A stretch of DNA of 64,000 bases from Pedobacter sp. (GCF_031119335.1 NZ_JAVHXT010000004.1:46774-110773); one strand, 5' to 3'; shown: positions 36,216-45,148, numbered from the stretch's first letter. Numbers and translations: made by a program. Notes: generated from the letters alone by a model not told the origin.

Positions 36216-36762
36216 TAATTTTTGAATTTATAACTACATCGATGTACCTCCCCTGAAATAAACAATGTTCTTTCAATCTGGCATCTTCGAAGAATCCCAT
36301 ATTCTCCAAAACTGGATATAAGTGTGGTCTTAGATCAAATGCGTATGTAAATAGCTTATGAAATTTCAAATCTTCGAAACCTACTTTTTCCAATAACTTT
36401 ATAAATCTACTCCAGTAACAAGAAAACTTATCTTTCTCAAGCTCAGTTCTCATAATAAAAGAAATTTCAGCATGACGATCAATCCAATTAATATGAACTA
36501 ACCCCCCGTATCCAATAAAACAATTATTTTCTAAAAATGAGAACAGTATTTGTTCGGGTTTTTCTTGATCAAACAATTTACCAATTACAGATTTGAAATA
36601 AAAGTCTTGCATCTCAACTGTTAAGGGCTTCTCTTGCCTGAGGTGATATAATTGCTCATTGCGCATCTTTAATATTACCAGTTTATCTTCATCTCTTATC
36701 GGTAATAGCTGAAATTCTGCATCAACATAAATTTTATGCTTGAGACATTTATAATTCTTCAT
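36187..36762 (-). CDS. GNAT-like acetyltransferase, divergent
   Basis: 191 residues. The GNAT fold is suggested by 'LLPIRDEDKLVILKMRNEQLYHLRQEKPLT', 'GYGGLVHINWIDRHAEISFIM' and 'FHKLFTYAFDLRPHLYPVLENMGFFEDARLKEH'. The usual acetyl-CoA loop (R/Q-x-x-G-x-G/A) is not evident, with 'ELEKDKFSCYW' at that place, so cofactor binding may be altered. It overlaps the next GNAT gene by 29 nt. It probably N- or O-acylates the nonulosonate or a precursor. Confidence 0.72.
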   Translation of the reverse strand: MKNYKCLKHKIYVDAEFQLLPIRDEDKLVILKMRNEQLYHLRQEKPLTVEMQDFYFKSVIGKLFDQEKPEQILFSFLENNCFIGYGGLVHINWIDRHAEISFIMRTELEKDKFSCYWSRFIKLLEKVGFEDLKFHKLFTYAFDLRPHLYPVLENMGFFEDARLKEHCLFQGRYIDVVINSKINGDVEVSES

Positions 36763-36810
36763 TTGTAAATTTTCAAAAAAGCAGATTATTTAATTAAAGC
36801 ACTTAATATA

Positions 36811-37596
36811 TTATTTATGCATTCTAATATCTACACCAGAATTTTTAATCTGTGAACGAGTTTGCATAAAGTTTTGATCTCGATGTGCAAAAAAACTACC
36901 TGCGGCTACTGCATCTGCTTTCCCAAGTAAAAAGCCATCTGAAAATTGTTGAGCTAAGCCGCATCCTCCACTTGTAATAATGGGGATCTTAACACTCTCA
37001 GATATACTACGAGTAATCTCTAAATCAAGTCCTATTCTCATACCATCATGATCTATATTACAGAGCAACAATTCACCAGCTCCTCGTTCTTCGGCCAATA
37101 ACGCCCATTCTAAAGGGTGATAATCAGTTTCGATTTGTCCGCCTTCAATAAAAACTTTATAATCTCCACCTGCATTTTTCTTATAATCGATACTAACTAC
37201 AACACACTGAGCTCCATATTTATCTGAAGCTTGTTTGATAATATCAGAATTTTGCACTGCCGCAGTATTAATTGAAATTTTGTCTGCTCCATTACTAAGC
37301 AATAACCTAAAATCATCTACAGTTTTAACACCTCCCCCCACTGTAATAGGCATAAAGATTTCTTCGGAGACTTTGTTAATAACCTGAGCAAGCTTTAAGA
37401 TATCTCCATGGTTCCTGTTTATGTCGATAAAAATAAGTTCATCGGCAGCTTGTGCCTGAAAAATTTTAGCTTGAGAAACAGGGTCGCCGATTTCAATAAC
37501 ACCATTAAATTGTTTAGTAATTACCAAAACCATTTTATTAGGATTATTTTGGCTAGTTCTAAGTTGTAATTTGGGGATTAATCTACGTTTCGACAT
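36811..37596 (-). CDS. HisF-type cyclase subunit of a sugar amidotransferase
   Basis: 261 residues, an (alpha/beta)8 barrel like imidazole-glycerol-phosphate synthase cyclase. 'RRLIPKLQL' at the start, 'ITVGGGVKTVDDF' and 'VVSIDYKK' are HisF-like, but the N-terminus matches the paralogues found beside WbpG rather than histidine-operon HisF. With the HisH partner it delivers ammonia to the amidotransferase encoded two genes upstream. No his operon genes are nearby. It lies 1 nt after hisH. Confidence 0.88.
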   Translation of the reverse strand: MSKRRLIPKLQLRTSQNNPNKMVLVITKQFNGVIEIGDPVSQAKIFQAQAADELIFIDINRNHGDILKLAQVINKVSEEIFMPITVGGGVKTVDDFRLLLSNGADKISINTAAVQNSDIIKQASDKYGAQCVVVSIDYKKNAGGDYKVFIEGGQIETDYHPLEWALLAEERGAGELLLCNIDHDGMRIGLDLEITRSISESVKIPIITSGGCGLAQQFSDGFLLGKADAVAAGSFFAHRDQNFMQTRSQIKNSGVDIRMHK

Positions 37597-37597
37597 A

Positions 37598-38215
37598 TTA
37601 GGGATTCCAATCTATAAAATTATCTAACAACTGTAATCCATAGTCTTGACTTTTTTCAGGATGAAATTGTGTTGCGAAGATATTATCTTTCAATATAGCA
37701 GCTGTGACAGGGTAGGTATACTCATAAGTAGCTACCACATCATTGGTGTTATTAGACTTTACATAGAACGAATGAACTAAATAAAAGTCGGGGTTGGTTG
37801 GCAAATTTTTAAAAAGACTAACTTCACTATCATATTCTATTGTATTCCAACCAATATTGGGAACCCGTAAGTCTGGGTCAGTCGGCGAAAGCCTTATTAC
37901 ATCAGCATCAAACCATCCTAATCCTTTATATTCCCCACCTTCAAAACTTCTATTTGACATTACCTGCATGCCTAAGCAAATACCTAACGTTGGTTTAGCT
38001 TTAACTATAACCTGCTCATTAAGTGCCTCCAAAAAACCTGTGCTAGTTATCTTTTCTATACAGTCTTTAAACGCTCCCACACCAGGGATTACAATCTTGT
38101 CTACGCTCTCTATCTCCTCTGGGTTATTACAAATCTTCACCTCTGCACCTAAATAGTCGAAAGCATTATAGACTGACAATAAATTACCCATTCCATAGTC
38201 AACAATACCTATCAT
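37598..38215 (-). CDS. HisH-type glutaminase subunit of a sugar amidotransferase
   Basis: 205 residues, class I glutamine amidotransferase. The nucleophile Cys is in 'GICLGMQVM', and the His/Glu pair is in 'ATQFHPEKS' near the C-terminus. 'IVDYGMGNLLSVYNAF' is the HisH N-terminus. It releases ammonia from glutamine and channels it through the HisF-type barrel. It is placed 1 nt after the N-acetyl sugar amidotransferase gene, the gene set known from Pseudomonas O5 (WbpG-HisH2-HisF2). Confidence 0.9.
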   Translation of the reverse strand: MIGIVDYGMGNLLSVYNAFDYLGAEVKICNNPEEIESVDKIVIPGVGAFKDCIEKITSTGFLEALNEQVIVKAKPTLGICLGMQVMSNRSFEGGEYKGLGWFDADVIRLSPTDPDLRVPNIGWNTIEYDSEVSLFKNLPTNPDFYLVHSFYVKSNNTNDVVATYEYTYPVTAAILKDNIFATQFHPEKSQDYGLQLLDNFIDWNP

Positions 38216-38216
38216 C

Positions 38217-39413
38217 TTATTGTGATTTTTTCCAGTTATCTAACTGTTTTTCTGCATCTTTACGATCCATTTTCCCTTCTCTTGTCCAATGTTCGAAATC
38301 AGGCAGCTTTGTTCCTGCTTCCTGCTCAAAAACATTCAATCTCCAAGGGGACACCGTATGGCTCTTTGAAATTTCGAAAAACTCCTCTTCTGTAAGCCCT
38401 ACCATTTCCAAGAAAATTTCTAAACTTGCTGGTTTTTTACCTTCATATCTTTGAAGCATTTCCAAACCATCCTCTCTTTCTAGCCTATCGTGTCTGATAT
38501 CGATAGATGCCAGAGCAGTAGGCCTTGTATAACCTCTCTTAATGTATTTAATATAATCTCGAACTCCTTGCATATGGCACTCAATTTTTTCGTAGGTGTA
38601 TTGCTCCGGTACATTTTCCACTAAATCTCCTTGCCAACCTAATTCGTCCATAATAATTTTAGATTGTCTTTTAACATCCCACGGAATATACGAGCCTAAA
38701 CACACACTCTTATAATTCAGCTGGCGTAGTTCTTTTAGCGGAGGGTATGAATAAGGTTTAAAATCACGCTCATCTAAATCTCCACCAAGTCTAACTGCCA
38801 TATCCAAAGCGGTTATACCTAAGTTCACAAAGCGATTAAATCTTTTTTCATCAACTTCTTCTGCTTGATCATAGCTATAATAAGAAGTATATTCTGCAGA
38901 AGGTTCACCCCAAAATATTAAAGGTACTTTATACTTAATTGCAATATGCATTGGATAAGAAAAAATTCCAGTGTGACAATGCCAACAGAAGTCTCCTTTT
39001 TCTAGAAAACTCTGCAACATGAGTTTTTGAACAACTTTCCAATTCGGGGTGAAAGAAAGGAAGTCAGCACCTAAATTTCTCAGAACTTTGATTGTATTTT
39101 CGTTCAAATTCGGTCGTAAAAAGCCATGGTCAAATCTAACAACTAAAGGTTTTACTTTAAACTCCTTCATCAAATAGTAAAGTGTCCACACACTGTCTTT
39201 ACCCCCACTAAAAGGAACGATACAATCGTAATCATATTTGCCCCTATGGCTCTCGATAAGTTCACTCAGCTCTCTTTTTCTAGCTTCCCAATCAATCCTA
39301 CCTTCTTTGTATTCTACCTGACGGCATACGCTACAGACTCCATCTTCATCAAAAGTGATACTTTCATGTGTTTCTGGCAACAAACACTTTTTACATCTTT
39401 TTAAATCAACCAT
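38217..39413 (-). CDS. N-acetyl sugar amidotransferase (WbpG/PseA family)
   Basis: 398 residues. It starts with a cysteine cluster ('CKKCLLPETHESI', 'GVCSVCRQ'), probably zinc-binding, then the ATP pyrophosphatase loop 'VPFSGGKDSVWTLYYLM' near 65. The later 'EGDFCWHCHTGIF'-type segment adds a second Cys pair. It adenylates an N-acetyl group and replaces its oxygen with ammonia, giving an acetamidino group. The target is either the nonulosonate (PseA-like) or the 2,3-diacetamido-uronate (WbpG-like); the adjacent Pse genes favour the first. A promoter-like box precedes it. Confidence 0.9.
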   Translation of the reverse strand: MVDLKRCKKCLLPETHESITFDEDGVCSVCRQVEYKEGRIDWEARKRELSELIESHRGKYDYDCIVPFSGGKDSVWTLYYLMKEFKVKPLVVRFDHGFLRPNLNENTIKVLRNLGADFLSFTPNWKVVQKLMLQSFLEKGDFCWHCHTGIFSYPMHIAIKYKVPLIFWGEPSAEYTSYYSYDQAEEVDEKRFNRFVNLGITALDMAVRLGGDLDERDFKPYSYPPLKELRQLNYKSVCLGSYIPWDVKRQSKIIMDELGWQGDLVENVPEQYTYEKIECHMQGVRDYIKYIKRGYTRPTALASIDIRHDRLEREDGLEMLQRYEGKKPASLEIFLEMVGLTEEEFFEISKSHTVSPWRLNVFEQEAGTKLPDFEHWTREGKMDRKDAEKQLDNWKKSQ

Positions 39414-39439
39414 ATCAATTTAATTTCTCTATTTTACTG

Positions 39440-39447
39440 CAAAAATA
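39440..39447 (-). promoter_or_regulatory. Internal promoter box before the amidotransferase gene
   Basis: On the minus strand TATTTTTG matches TAnnTTTG, 26 nt before the ATG at 39413. It lies in a very AT-rich 71-nt gap, one of the longer gaps inside the polysaccharide locus. No -33 TTG is found at the right distance. Confidence 0.4.
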
Positions 39448-39484
39448 CCAATATATATATACTGATAATTAAACTTTTAAATTA

Positions 39485-40792
39485 TTAATTTAATCTTTTA
39501 AAACCTGAATGACATACAGGTCCCTGCAACAAATCATCTACAGCTAAGCTTCCTTCTTCGCATTTAGCAATTTGTGAAAAAACCTCTCCCAATGCATTAA
39601 AATAAGCTTCAAAATCTGCGTCAGAATGTTCTGTACTAGCATAGAAATTGGTACTTGCTAAAAAACCTTTTTTTAACATATCTTGTGCTATTAAAGTTTT
39701 ATACTTTAGAGCGTTGTCTCCAATAAACGAGTAAGTGCTCAAAGCAGGTATACCCGAAATAGAAATATCAAGCCCGTAACTTTTTGCTAATTTTTCCCAC
39801 CCATCCTGCATTGATTTACCTTTTGCAGTAATGATTTCCCAAGATTTAATTTCTTCCATTACTTTTAAAGTAGCGAGCGCTGCAGTTGGCCCAATTCTCT
39901 CTGTCCAAAATGTACTACTAATGAAAGTGGTCTGTGCAGCTTCCATAATAGCTCTTCTTCCAACTACGGCAGTTAATGCATATCCATTCCCTATGGTTTT
40001 ACCATACATTGCAATATCCGGCTCAACTCCATACTTTTTATATATACCACCAAATGTTTCTCTAAAACCAGAAGTGCATTCATCAAATATTAATACAATC
40101 CCTTTCGCGGTAGCTAGATCTCTCACTTTTTGAAGGAAATTATCTTCGGGACCAAAATTTCTAACAACCTCCATCTTGATAACACCAATCTCATTCTCTT
40201 GAACAATTTTGATCAACTCCTCAAAGTTATTATACCTAAAAGGGTACACAGTATCTTTAAGGTTTTTGGGCACTCCTGTGGGATTTAATCCTGGCAATAA
40301 GTGTCCAGACAGTTCATCGTTATCATTATGGTTTGCCGACAAATACCAATCATGCCAACCATGGTATCCACAGATGGCAACTTTATCTCGTCCAGAAGCT
40401 GCTCTGGCAATTCTTATGGCAATGGAATTAGCCTCTCCTCCACTTCGAGCAAATCTTACCATATCTGCCCATGGATTCAACTCCACTAGCTTTTCTGCAA
40501 GATAGACTTCCTCAGGGCAGCTCAAAGTAGACATATTTCCTTTTTTTACAGTATCTAATACAGCTGCATCTACTTCGTCATTACCATAACCCAGCGTATT
40601 GGTACCAATCCCCATTATACACATGTCGATCAGTTCTCGCCCATCTAAATCCCATACCCTGGTACCCTTTGCTTTAGAGAAATAAGAGGGCCAATGTTCC
40701 GGTAGGAACATTTCTGGTCTCTTGGAAAGCAGCATCGTACCTCCTGGAATTAATGTTTTTGCTTTGCGATATAGTTTTTGTCCAGTATCCAT
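39485..40792 (-). CDS. Class III PLP aminotransferase, HemL-like
   Basis: 435 residues, similar to glutamate-1-semialdehyde aminomutase: 'LIPGGTMLLSKRPEMFLPEHWP' at the start, 'FARSGGEANSIAIRIARAASGRDKVAICGYHGWHD' at the cofactor phosphate site, 'LIFDECTSGFR' and the PLP lysine in 'MYGKTIGNGYAL'. No haem genes are nearby, and it lies 2 nt from the SpsF-type gene, so it is more likely a sugar- or nonulosonate-tailoring aminotransferase. The reaction is unknown. The C-terminal 'DDLLQGPVCHSGFKRLN' is an unusual tail. Confidence 0.85.
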   Translation of the reverse strand: MDTGQKLYRKAKTLIPGGTMLLSKRPEMFLPEHWPSYFSKAKGTRVWDLDGRELIDMCIMGIGTNTLGYGNDEVDAAVLDTVKKGNMSTLSCPEEVYLAEKLVELNPWADMVRFARSGGEANSIAIRIARAASGRDKVAICGYHGWHDWYLSANHNDNDELSGHLLPGLNPTGVPKNLKDTVYPFRYNNFEELIKIVQENEIGVIKMEVVRNFGPEDNFLQKVRDLATAKGIVLIFDECTSGFRETFGGIYKKYGVEPDIAMYGKTIGNGYALTAVVGRRAIMEAAQTTFISSTFWTERIGPTAALATLKVMEEIKSWEIITAKGKSMQDGWEKLAKSYGLDISISGIPALSTYSFIGDNALKYKTLIAQDMLKKGFLASTNFYASTEHSDADFEAYFNALGEVFSQIAKCEEGSLAVDDLLQGPVCHSGFKRLN

Positions 40793-40794
40793 AT

Positions 40795-41556
40795 TTAATC
40801 ATTTTTAAGAGATTTCAACAGACCTTCATTTCTAATAATGTTTTTGTTGATTTCATCTAATTTTGTTTCTATTATGTGTTTAGTATAAGTGATCCAGCTT
40901 TCGGACGTCCCTAGTTGATTTATCAATTCACTTATAAGTTCAAAATCATGAGGTTCATCAACGGTCATCCTGATATTTGAATAGTCATAGAAGGAGGGGA
41001 AATTTAATGCCTTAAACAAAGTACCCCCTTTGAAAGTAGAATTGGATCTTATATACAATGTTACATGTTCTCGATCCGACTTAAGTTTAGCCTCTTTCCA
41101 AGCTCTCTCTAAGGCAGAAAACTTAAATACTTCTACGTCTTGACCATCTGGAAATCGTTCTTCCAAAATGTTAGCCGCATAATCTAAGTCATTAATTTTC
41201 GCTAATTTAATGACTGCGTCAACCATATCGGGATCAATGAGAGGGCAATCGGAAGTGACGCGAACAATCCACTTAGCCCCGAATTTTCTTGCTGCCTGAT
41301 AAAATCTATCCAAGACGTCATCTACAGCTCCTCTAAAACTTGAGATCCCCCATTGTTTACATAAATCTACAATTACTTTATCTTCATCAGCAACTGTTGT
41401 AGCTACAATTATATGATCAATTTCTGAGGATTTTTTTAATCTATCTAGGTGAATCTTCAATAATTCTTGATCATTTATAGTTAAAAGTACTTTTTTGGGC
41501 AATCTCGTACTTCCTGATCTTGCTTGAGTTATCAATACAGTTTGTTCTAATTCCAT
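40795..41556 (-). CDS. SpsF-type cytidylyltransferase
   Basis: 253 residues, a nucleotidyltransferase fold. The opening 'LITQARSGSTRLPKKVL' is the SpsF signature, with 'VTSDCPLIDPDMVDAVIKL' for metal binding and 'RMTVDEPHDFELISELI' near the C-terminus. SpsF proteins are related to CMP-nonulosonate synthetases. It probably activates the nine-carbon sugar as CMP-sugar, taking the role of PseF, which is not otherwise present. Its start overlaps the aldo/keto reductase stop by 10 nt. Confidence 0.82.
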   Translation of the reverse strand: MELEQTVLITQARSGSTRLPKKVLLTINDQELLKIHLDRLKKSSEIDHIIVATTVADEDKVIVDLCKQWGISSFRGAVDDVLDRFYQAARKFGAKWIVRVTSDCPLIDPDMVDAVIKLAKINDLDYAANILEERFPDGQDVEVFKFSALERAWKEAKLKSDREHVTLYIRSNSTFKGGTLFKALNFPSFYDYSNIRMTVDEPHDFELISELINQLGTSESWITYTKHIIETKLDEINKNIIRNEGLLKSLKND

Positions 41557-42416
41557 AATGCAGGATTTAGTAGATTGGTGTCCATTACTTTGATTTTATT
41601 TAGTTCCTCAATTAAATCAGTAGGCATTACTAAATCAACATCGTTAAGGTTTTGCTTAAGTTGCTCCAAATTGTCAACACCAATAAGCACCTCATCTATA
41701 TTTTTTTGATCGAGGCAGTAATTTAGTGCCATTTGCCTGATAGGAATATTGTAAAATCTACTAATTTCTTGTATTCTCCTAAGTGATGGTTCCAGAGAAC
41801 GAACTATCTTGTTAGGGTCTTCTATCGCCTTGAAAAATAAACCTTGTAGAAAAGCCGAGCGAGTATGAATAATTTTACCTGCTTCTTTAGCTTTTTGCAA
41901 AAGTCCTCCTTTTATTGAAACGTTATCAAGCATATTGAATGGTAATTGTATTATATCTATCTCAGTGTCTTGAATTAGTTCTTCTAGGTGGCTATTACTG
42001 TAAATAGACACGCCAATATATTTTACCTTACCACTCTTTTTAAATTCTCCTAATAATCCAATCGATCCTTTACATTCTTTATATGTTTCGAACGAGTGGA
42101 ACAAAAGACCTTTTAAGCACGGTACATCTAAATCTTTTAGATAAGTTTCTACTTTTGTTTCGAAATCTTTATCGAGTTTATGTGGTAACTTAGAAATAAC
42201 CTCAAATTTAGCTGATAGATTTTTTTTGTGGAAGTCTCCAATAATCTGATGAGCATTCCCGTAAGCTTCTGCCGTATCAAGGCACTGAATACCCGCTTGC
42301 ATTGCAGTCAACAGTATTTCATTTACCTGATTTTGTTCTGGTTTTCCATTATAATTGTTAATTCCATAATTGAGTCCAAATTGAACAGTGCCCAAAATTA
42401 TTTTTAGTTTACTCAT
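41547..42416 (-). CDS. Aldo/keto reductase within the nonulosonate block
   Basis: About 289 residues from ATG 42416. An NADPH-dependent (alpha/beta)8 reductase with 'ILGTVQFGLNYGINN', 'CLDTAEAYGNA' (catalytic Asp and Tyr), 'ISKLPHK' (Lys), and 'LLFHSFET' at the catalytic His position. The late 'GVDNLEQLKQNL' binds cofactor phosphate. Related reductases are often found beside SpsF-type genes. The substrate is unknown, perhaps a keto-intermediate of the modified nonulosonate. The ATG overlaps the GNAT stop (ATGAGTAA). Confidence 0.82.
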   Translation of the reverse strand: MSKLKIILGTVQFGLNYGINNYNGKPEQNQVNEILLTAMQAGIQCLDTAEAYGNAHQIIGDFHKKNLSAKFEVISKLPHKLDKDFETKVETYLKDLDVPCLKGLLFHSFETYKECKGSIGLLGEFKKSGKVKYIGVSIYSNSHLEELIQDTEIDIIQLPFNMLDNVSIKGGLLQKAKEAGKIIHTRSAFLQGLFFKAIEDPNKIVRSLEPSLRRIQEISRFYNIPIRQMALNYCLDQKNIDEVLIGVDNLEQLKQNLNDVDLVMPTDLIEELNKIKVMDTNLLNPALWN

Positions 42417-42948
42417 TGCCCTTGTAGTTCTCATTGAAAATAGCCATTCTTATAATATCTGACCATTTTCCATCATAATATCCATGGCGCTTATAAACGC
42501 CTTCTATTTCAAAACCCAATGTCTTATACAAGTTGACTGCTGCCTCGTTATCTGCTACCACCCCCAATGTTATTTTTCTCATCTTGAGGTTATCAAAACA
42601 GTGCGAAATAATAGCCTTTGAAGCTTCCTTTGCATAACCTTTTCCCCATTCTTCGGTATCTCCCATCATAATTCCATATTCACCTAATCCATACTTACTG
42701 TTAACAGGATCTATTTTGATGTTTCCTATATGTTTACCATTCGATTTAAGATGAATAGCCCAAAACAGAATATCTTTCTTTGAGACAACTTCACTAAGAT
42801 ATTCGCTCAGTTTCTCCTTGTTGTAATTTCCGCCCGTTTCTAGATATCTATAAACCTGCGGATTATTCAGCCAGGAAACATAGTCATCTGTGCAATGCTC
42901 AAGATTCAACTTTTTATAGGCTAATCTTTTTGAAAAAAGAGTGTTCAT
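42409..42948 (-). CDS. GNAT N-acetyltransferase (RimJ/PseH-like)
   Basis: 179 residues. 'RLAYKKLNLEHCTDDYVSWLNNPQVYRYLETG' at the start and the acetyl-CoA loop 'EEWGKGYAKEASKAII' near 110 are clear, and 'KITLGVVADNEAAVNLYKTLGFEIEGVYKRH' is the usual C-terminal part. It directly follows PseC with an ATGA overlap, the strongest position for PseH, which N-acetylates the 4-amino sugar. Two further GNATs near pseI could do the same or acylate elsewhere. Confidence 0.85.
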   Translation of the reverse strand: MNTLFSKRLAYKKLNLEHCTDDYVSWLNNPQVYRYLETGGNYNKEKLSEYLSEVVSKKDILFWAIHLKSNGKHIGNIKIDPVNSKYGLGEYGIMMGDTEEWGKGYAKEASKAIISHCFDNLKMRKITLGVVADNEAAVNLYKTLGFEIEGVYKRHGYYDGKWSDIIRMAIFNENYKGNE

Positions 42949-44135
42949 AAGGAATAAAATTCATCAATTTTCTCGATTACATAGGATTGTTCCGCTTCCG
43001 TCAGAGTTGGATACATTGGTAAACTGATGCATTCACGATAATATTTTTCTGCCGCCGGCGCATCACCTTCCGCCCATCCCAATCCTCTGTAATAGGGCAT
43101 CAAATGACATGGGATATAATGTATTTGTGCAAAAACCTTCTTTTCTCTTAGGTAATTGTATAGACCAATTCTGTCAGGTGTTTCTATGATATACAAATGG
43201 TAGGCATGTCCATCAATAGCACCTGATTGCCCATTTATGTAGTCTTTACTTTCAAATGCTTGATTATATACCCCTGCTATCCTCCTTCTTTCAAGCAATC
43301 CTTTTTCGGCTCTTTCTAGCTGACTTAGACCTAGTGCAGCTTGAAAGTCGGTAAGTCGGTAATTATATCCTAAATCCTGCATTTCCATATACCACCCTGG
43401 ATATTCATTATTTATACCTCCAGCAAACTCAACTGAATTTTCATAATTGTCACTATTTTTAACTATTCCATGAGTCCTCAGTTTCAAAAGTTTGTGATAT
43501 AGTTCCTCATCATTCGTAGTAATCATCCCTCCCTCACCACAAGCTATGTGCTTAACGGGATGAAATGAAAATATTGCCAAATCCGCAAAACTACCATTAC
43601 CACAATTTTGTTTAATCCCGTTGCTATCTTTAAAAAAACCTCCAGGTGCATGACAGGCATCCTCTATGATCCAAAGACCATATTCTGCTGCAAGCTCCTT
43701 AAATTCTTCCATATTTATAGCCCTTCCAGCAAAGTCAACAGGAATTATCCCTTTAAAAGTTCCTTTCGGAGCTGTTTCCAAAATACGTTTTACACTATTT
43801 ATATCTAATAAGTACGTATGGGGATCTATATCTCCAAAAACTACTTCACCATCGCAATATCGAACACAATTTGCAGAAGCTGCAAAAGTAATCGGTGTTG
43901 TTATAACTTTATCTCCAGTCTTGACGTCTAATGCTAACGTACATAAATGCAGTGCCGCAGTACCATTCGCTACAGCTACAGCATATTTACTTCCAATATA
44001 ACTGGCGAATTGCTTTTCAAATTCTAGAATTTTAGGTCCCTGTGTTAAATACTCAGCAGTTAAAGTTTTTACTACCGCTTGAATATCTTTTTCAGTTATA
44101 TCCTGTTTTCCATAAGGTATAATTGCTTTTCCCAT
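42945..44135 (-). CDS. pseC: UDP-4-keto-6-deoxy-L-AltNAc aminotransferase
   Basis: 396 residues, DegT/DnrJ/EryC1 family. The start 'IPYGKQDITEKDIQAVVKTL' and 'FAASANCVRYCDGEVVFGDID' are PseC signatures. The PLP lysine lies in 'FSFHPVKHIACGEGG'. It transfers an amino group from glutamate to C4 of the sugar made by PseB. Start and stop with pseB overlap by 1 nt (TAATG), and the order pseB-pseC-GNAT is the classical beginning of a pseudaminic acid operon. Confidence 0.94.
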   Translation of the reverse strand: MGKAIIPYGKQDITEKDIQAVVKTLTAEYLTQGPKILEFEKQFASYIGSKYAVAVANGTAALHLCTLALDVKTGDKVITTPITFAASANCVRYCDGEVVFGDIDPHTYLLDINSVKRILETAPKGTFKGIIPVDFAGRAINMEEFKELAAEYGLWIIEDACHAPGGFFKDSNGIKQNCGNGSFADLAIFSFHPVKHIACGEGGMITTNDEELYHKLLKLRTHGIVKNSDNYENSVEFAGGINNEYPGWYMEMQDLGYNYRLTDFQAALGLSQLERAEKGLLERRRIAGVYNQAFESKDYINGQSGAIDGHAYHLYIIETPDRIGLYNYLREKKVFAQIHYIPCHLMPYYRGLGWAEGDAPAAEKYYRECISLPMYPTLTEAEQSYVIEKIDEFYSL

Positions 44136-45148
44136 TACGCTTTAAAGCTTGAGTCTACATGTTCAGTAATCAATTTTCTTAGGCTTTCGACAGTTTCCCA
44201 TTCTGTATTATCTCCAGAATTATACGCAAATCCCGGATTAACAAGCTTTGCTCCAAAATGACTTTTAAAATCGTCGAGTTTCCACTTGTGTGTAGCCGGA
44301 AGGATTGTATAATATTTATCTAAATCATAAGTATAAAACGAGTCAGATGGTGTAATCATTTCCTCATGTACTTTCTCACCTGGACGAATTCCAACAATTT
44401 CATGTTTACAATCTGGAGCAATTGCCGTAGCGACATCTGTAATTCTGTAGGAAGGTATTTTAGGTATAAATATTTCTCCTCCCCAAGCATTTTCTAATGC
44501 GTGGATAACCATATCTACCCCACCCTGTAATGAAATATTAAATCTTGTCATATTTGGATCAGTAATTGGCAACTTTCCTTCTTTTCTCTTATTAATGAAA
44601 AATGGAATAACGGATCCATTGGATCCCATCACATTACCATACCTCACCACAGAAAATACTATGGGATTATCTCCTTTAATGTTGTTTGCTGCAACAAATA
44701 GCTTATCAGAAGTCAATTTAGTTGCACCATATAAATTAATAGGTGCACATGCTTTATCTGTTGACAATGCTACGACTCTTTTAACATCAGTCTGAAAGCA
44801 AGCATTTATTACATTCTGCGCACCATTAACATTTGTTTTAATACATTCATCCGGATTGTACTCAGCGATTGGCACATGTTTCATTGCGGCTGCATGAATA
44901 ACATAGTCTACTCCTTTAAACGCCCTTATTAAACGCTGTTCATCTCTAACGTCACCTATAAAAAAACGTAATTGCGGATATTTGTCTTCTGGATATTCCT
45001 GAGCCATTTGAAACTGCTTCTGCTCATCTCTAGAAAATATAACTAGGCGTTTGATATCAGAATGTGCAGACAAAATATATTTTGTTAGTGCTTTCCCTAA
45101 AGACCCCGTACCACCAGTAATTAGAATTGATTTGTTATTAAAGATCAT
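44135..45148 (-). CDS. pseB: UDP-GlcNAc 4,6-dehydratase (inverting)
   Basis: 337 residues, soluble SDR. 'ILITGGTGSLGKAL' binds NADP near 8-21, 'STDKACAPINLYGATKLTSDKL' carries the catalytic Tyr-x3-Lys, and 'KHVPIAEYNPDECIKTNVNGAQNVI' is typical. It makes UDP-2-acetamido-2,6-dideoxy-L-arabino-4-hexulose, inverting C5, and so commits UDP-GlcNAc to the pseudaminic branch. It is distinct from the membrane dehydratase at 26539, which keeps Met at the catalytic Tyr position. It starts the Pse sub-block after a GT2 gene. Confidence 0.95.
   Translation of the reverse strand: MIFNNKSILITGGTGSLGKALTKYILSAHSDIKRLVIFSRDEQKQFQMAQEYPEDKYPQLRFFIGDVRDEQRLIRAFKGVDYVIHAAAMKHVPIAEYNPDECIKTNVNGAQNVINACFQTDVKRVVALSTDKACAPINLYGATKLTSDKLFVAANNIKGDNPIVFSVVRYGNVMGSNGSVIPFFINKRKEGKLPITDPNMTRFNISLQGGVDMVIHALENAWGGEIFIPKIPSYRITDVATAIAPDCKHEIVGIRPGEKVHEEMITPSDSFYTYDLDKYYTILPATHKWKLDDFKSHFGAKLVNPGFAYNSGDNTEWETVESLRKLITEHVDSSFKA

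Noticed and set aside
36811-38215. HisH and HisF as histidine-biosynthesis genes
   Set aside because: No other his genes are nearby; they abut the N-acetyl sugar amidotransferase gene in the known WbpG-HisH-HisF arrangement.
39485-40792. HemL for haem biosynthesis
   Set aside because: It is embedded, 2 nt from its neighbour, in a nonulosonate operon and no tetrapyrrole gene is present; a sugar-tailoring role fits better, though this is not proven.
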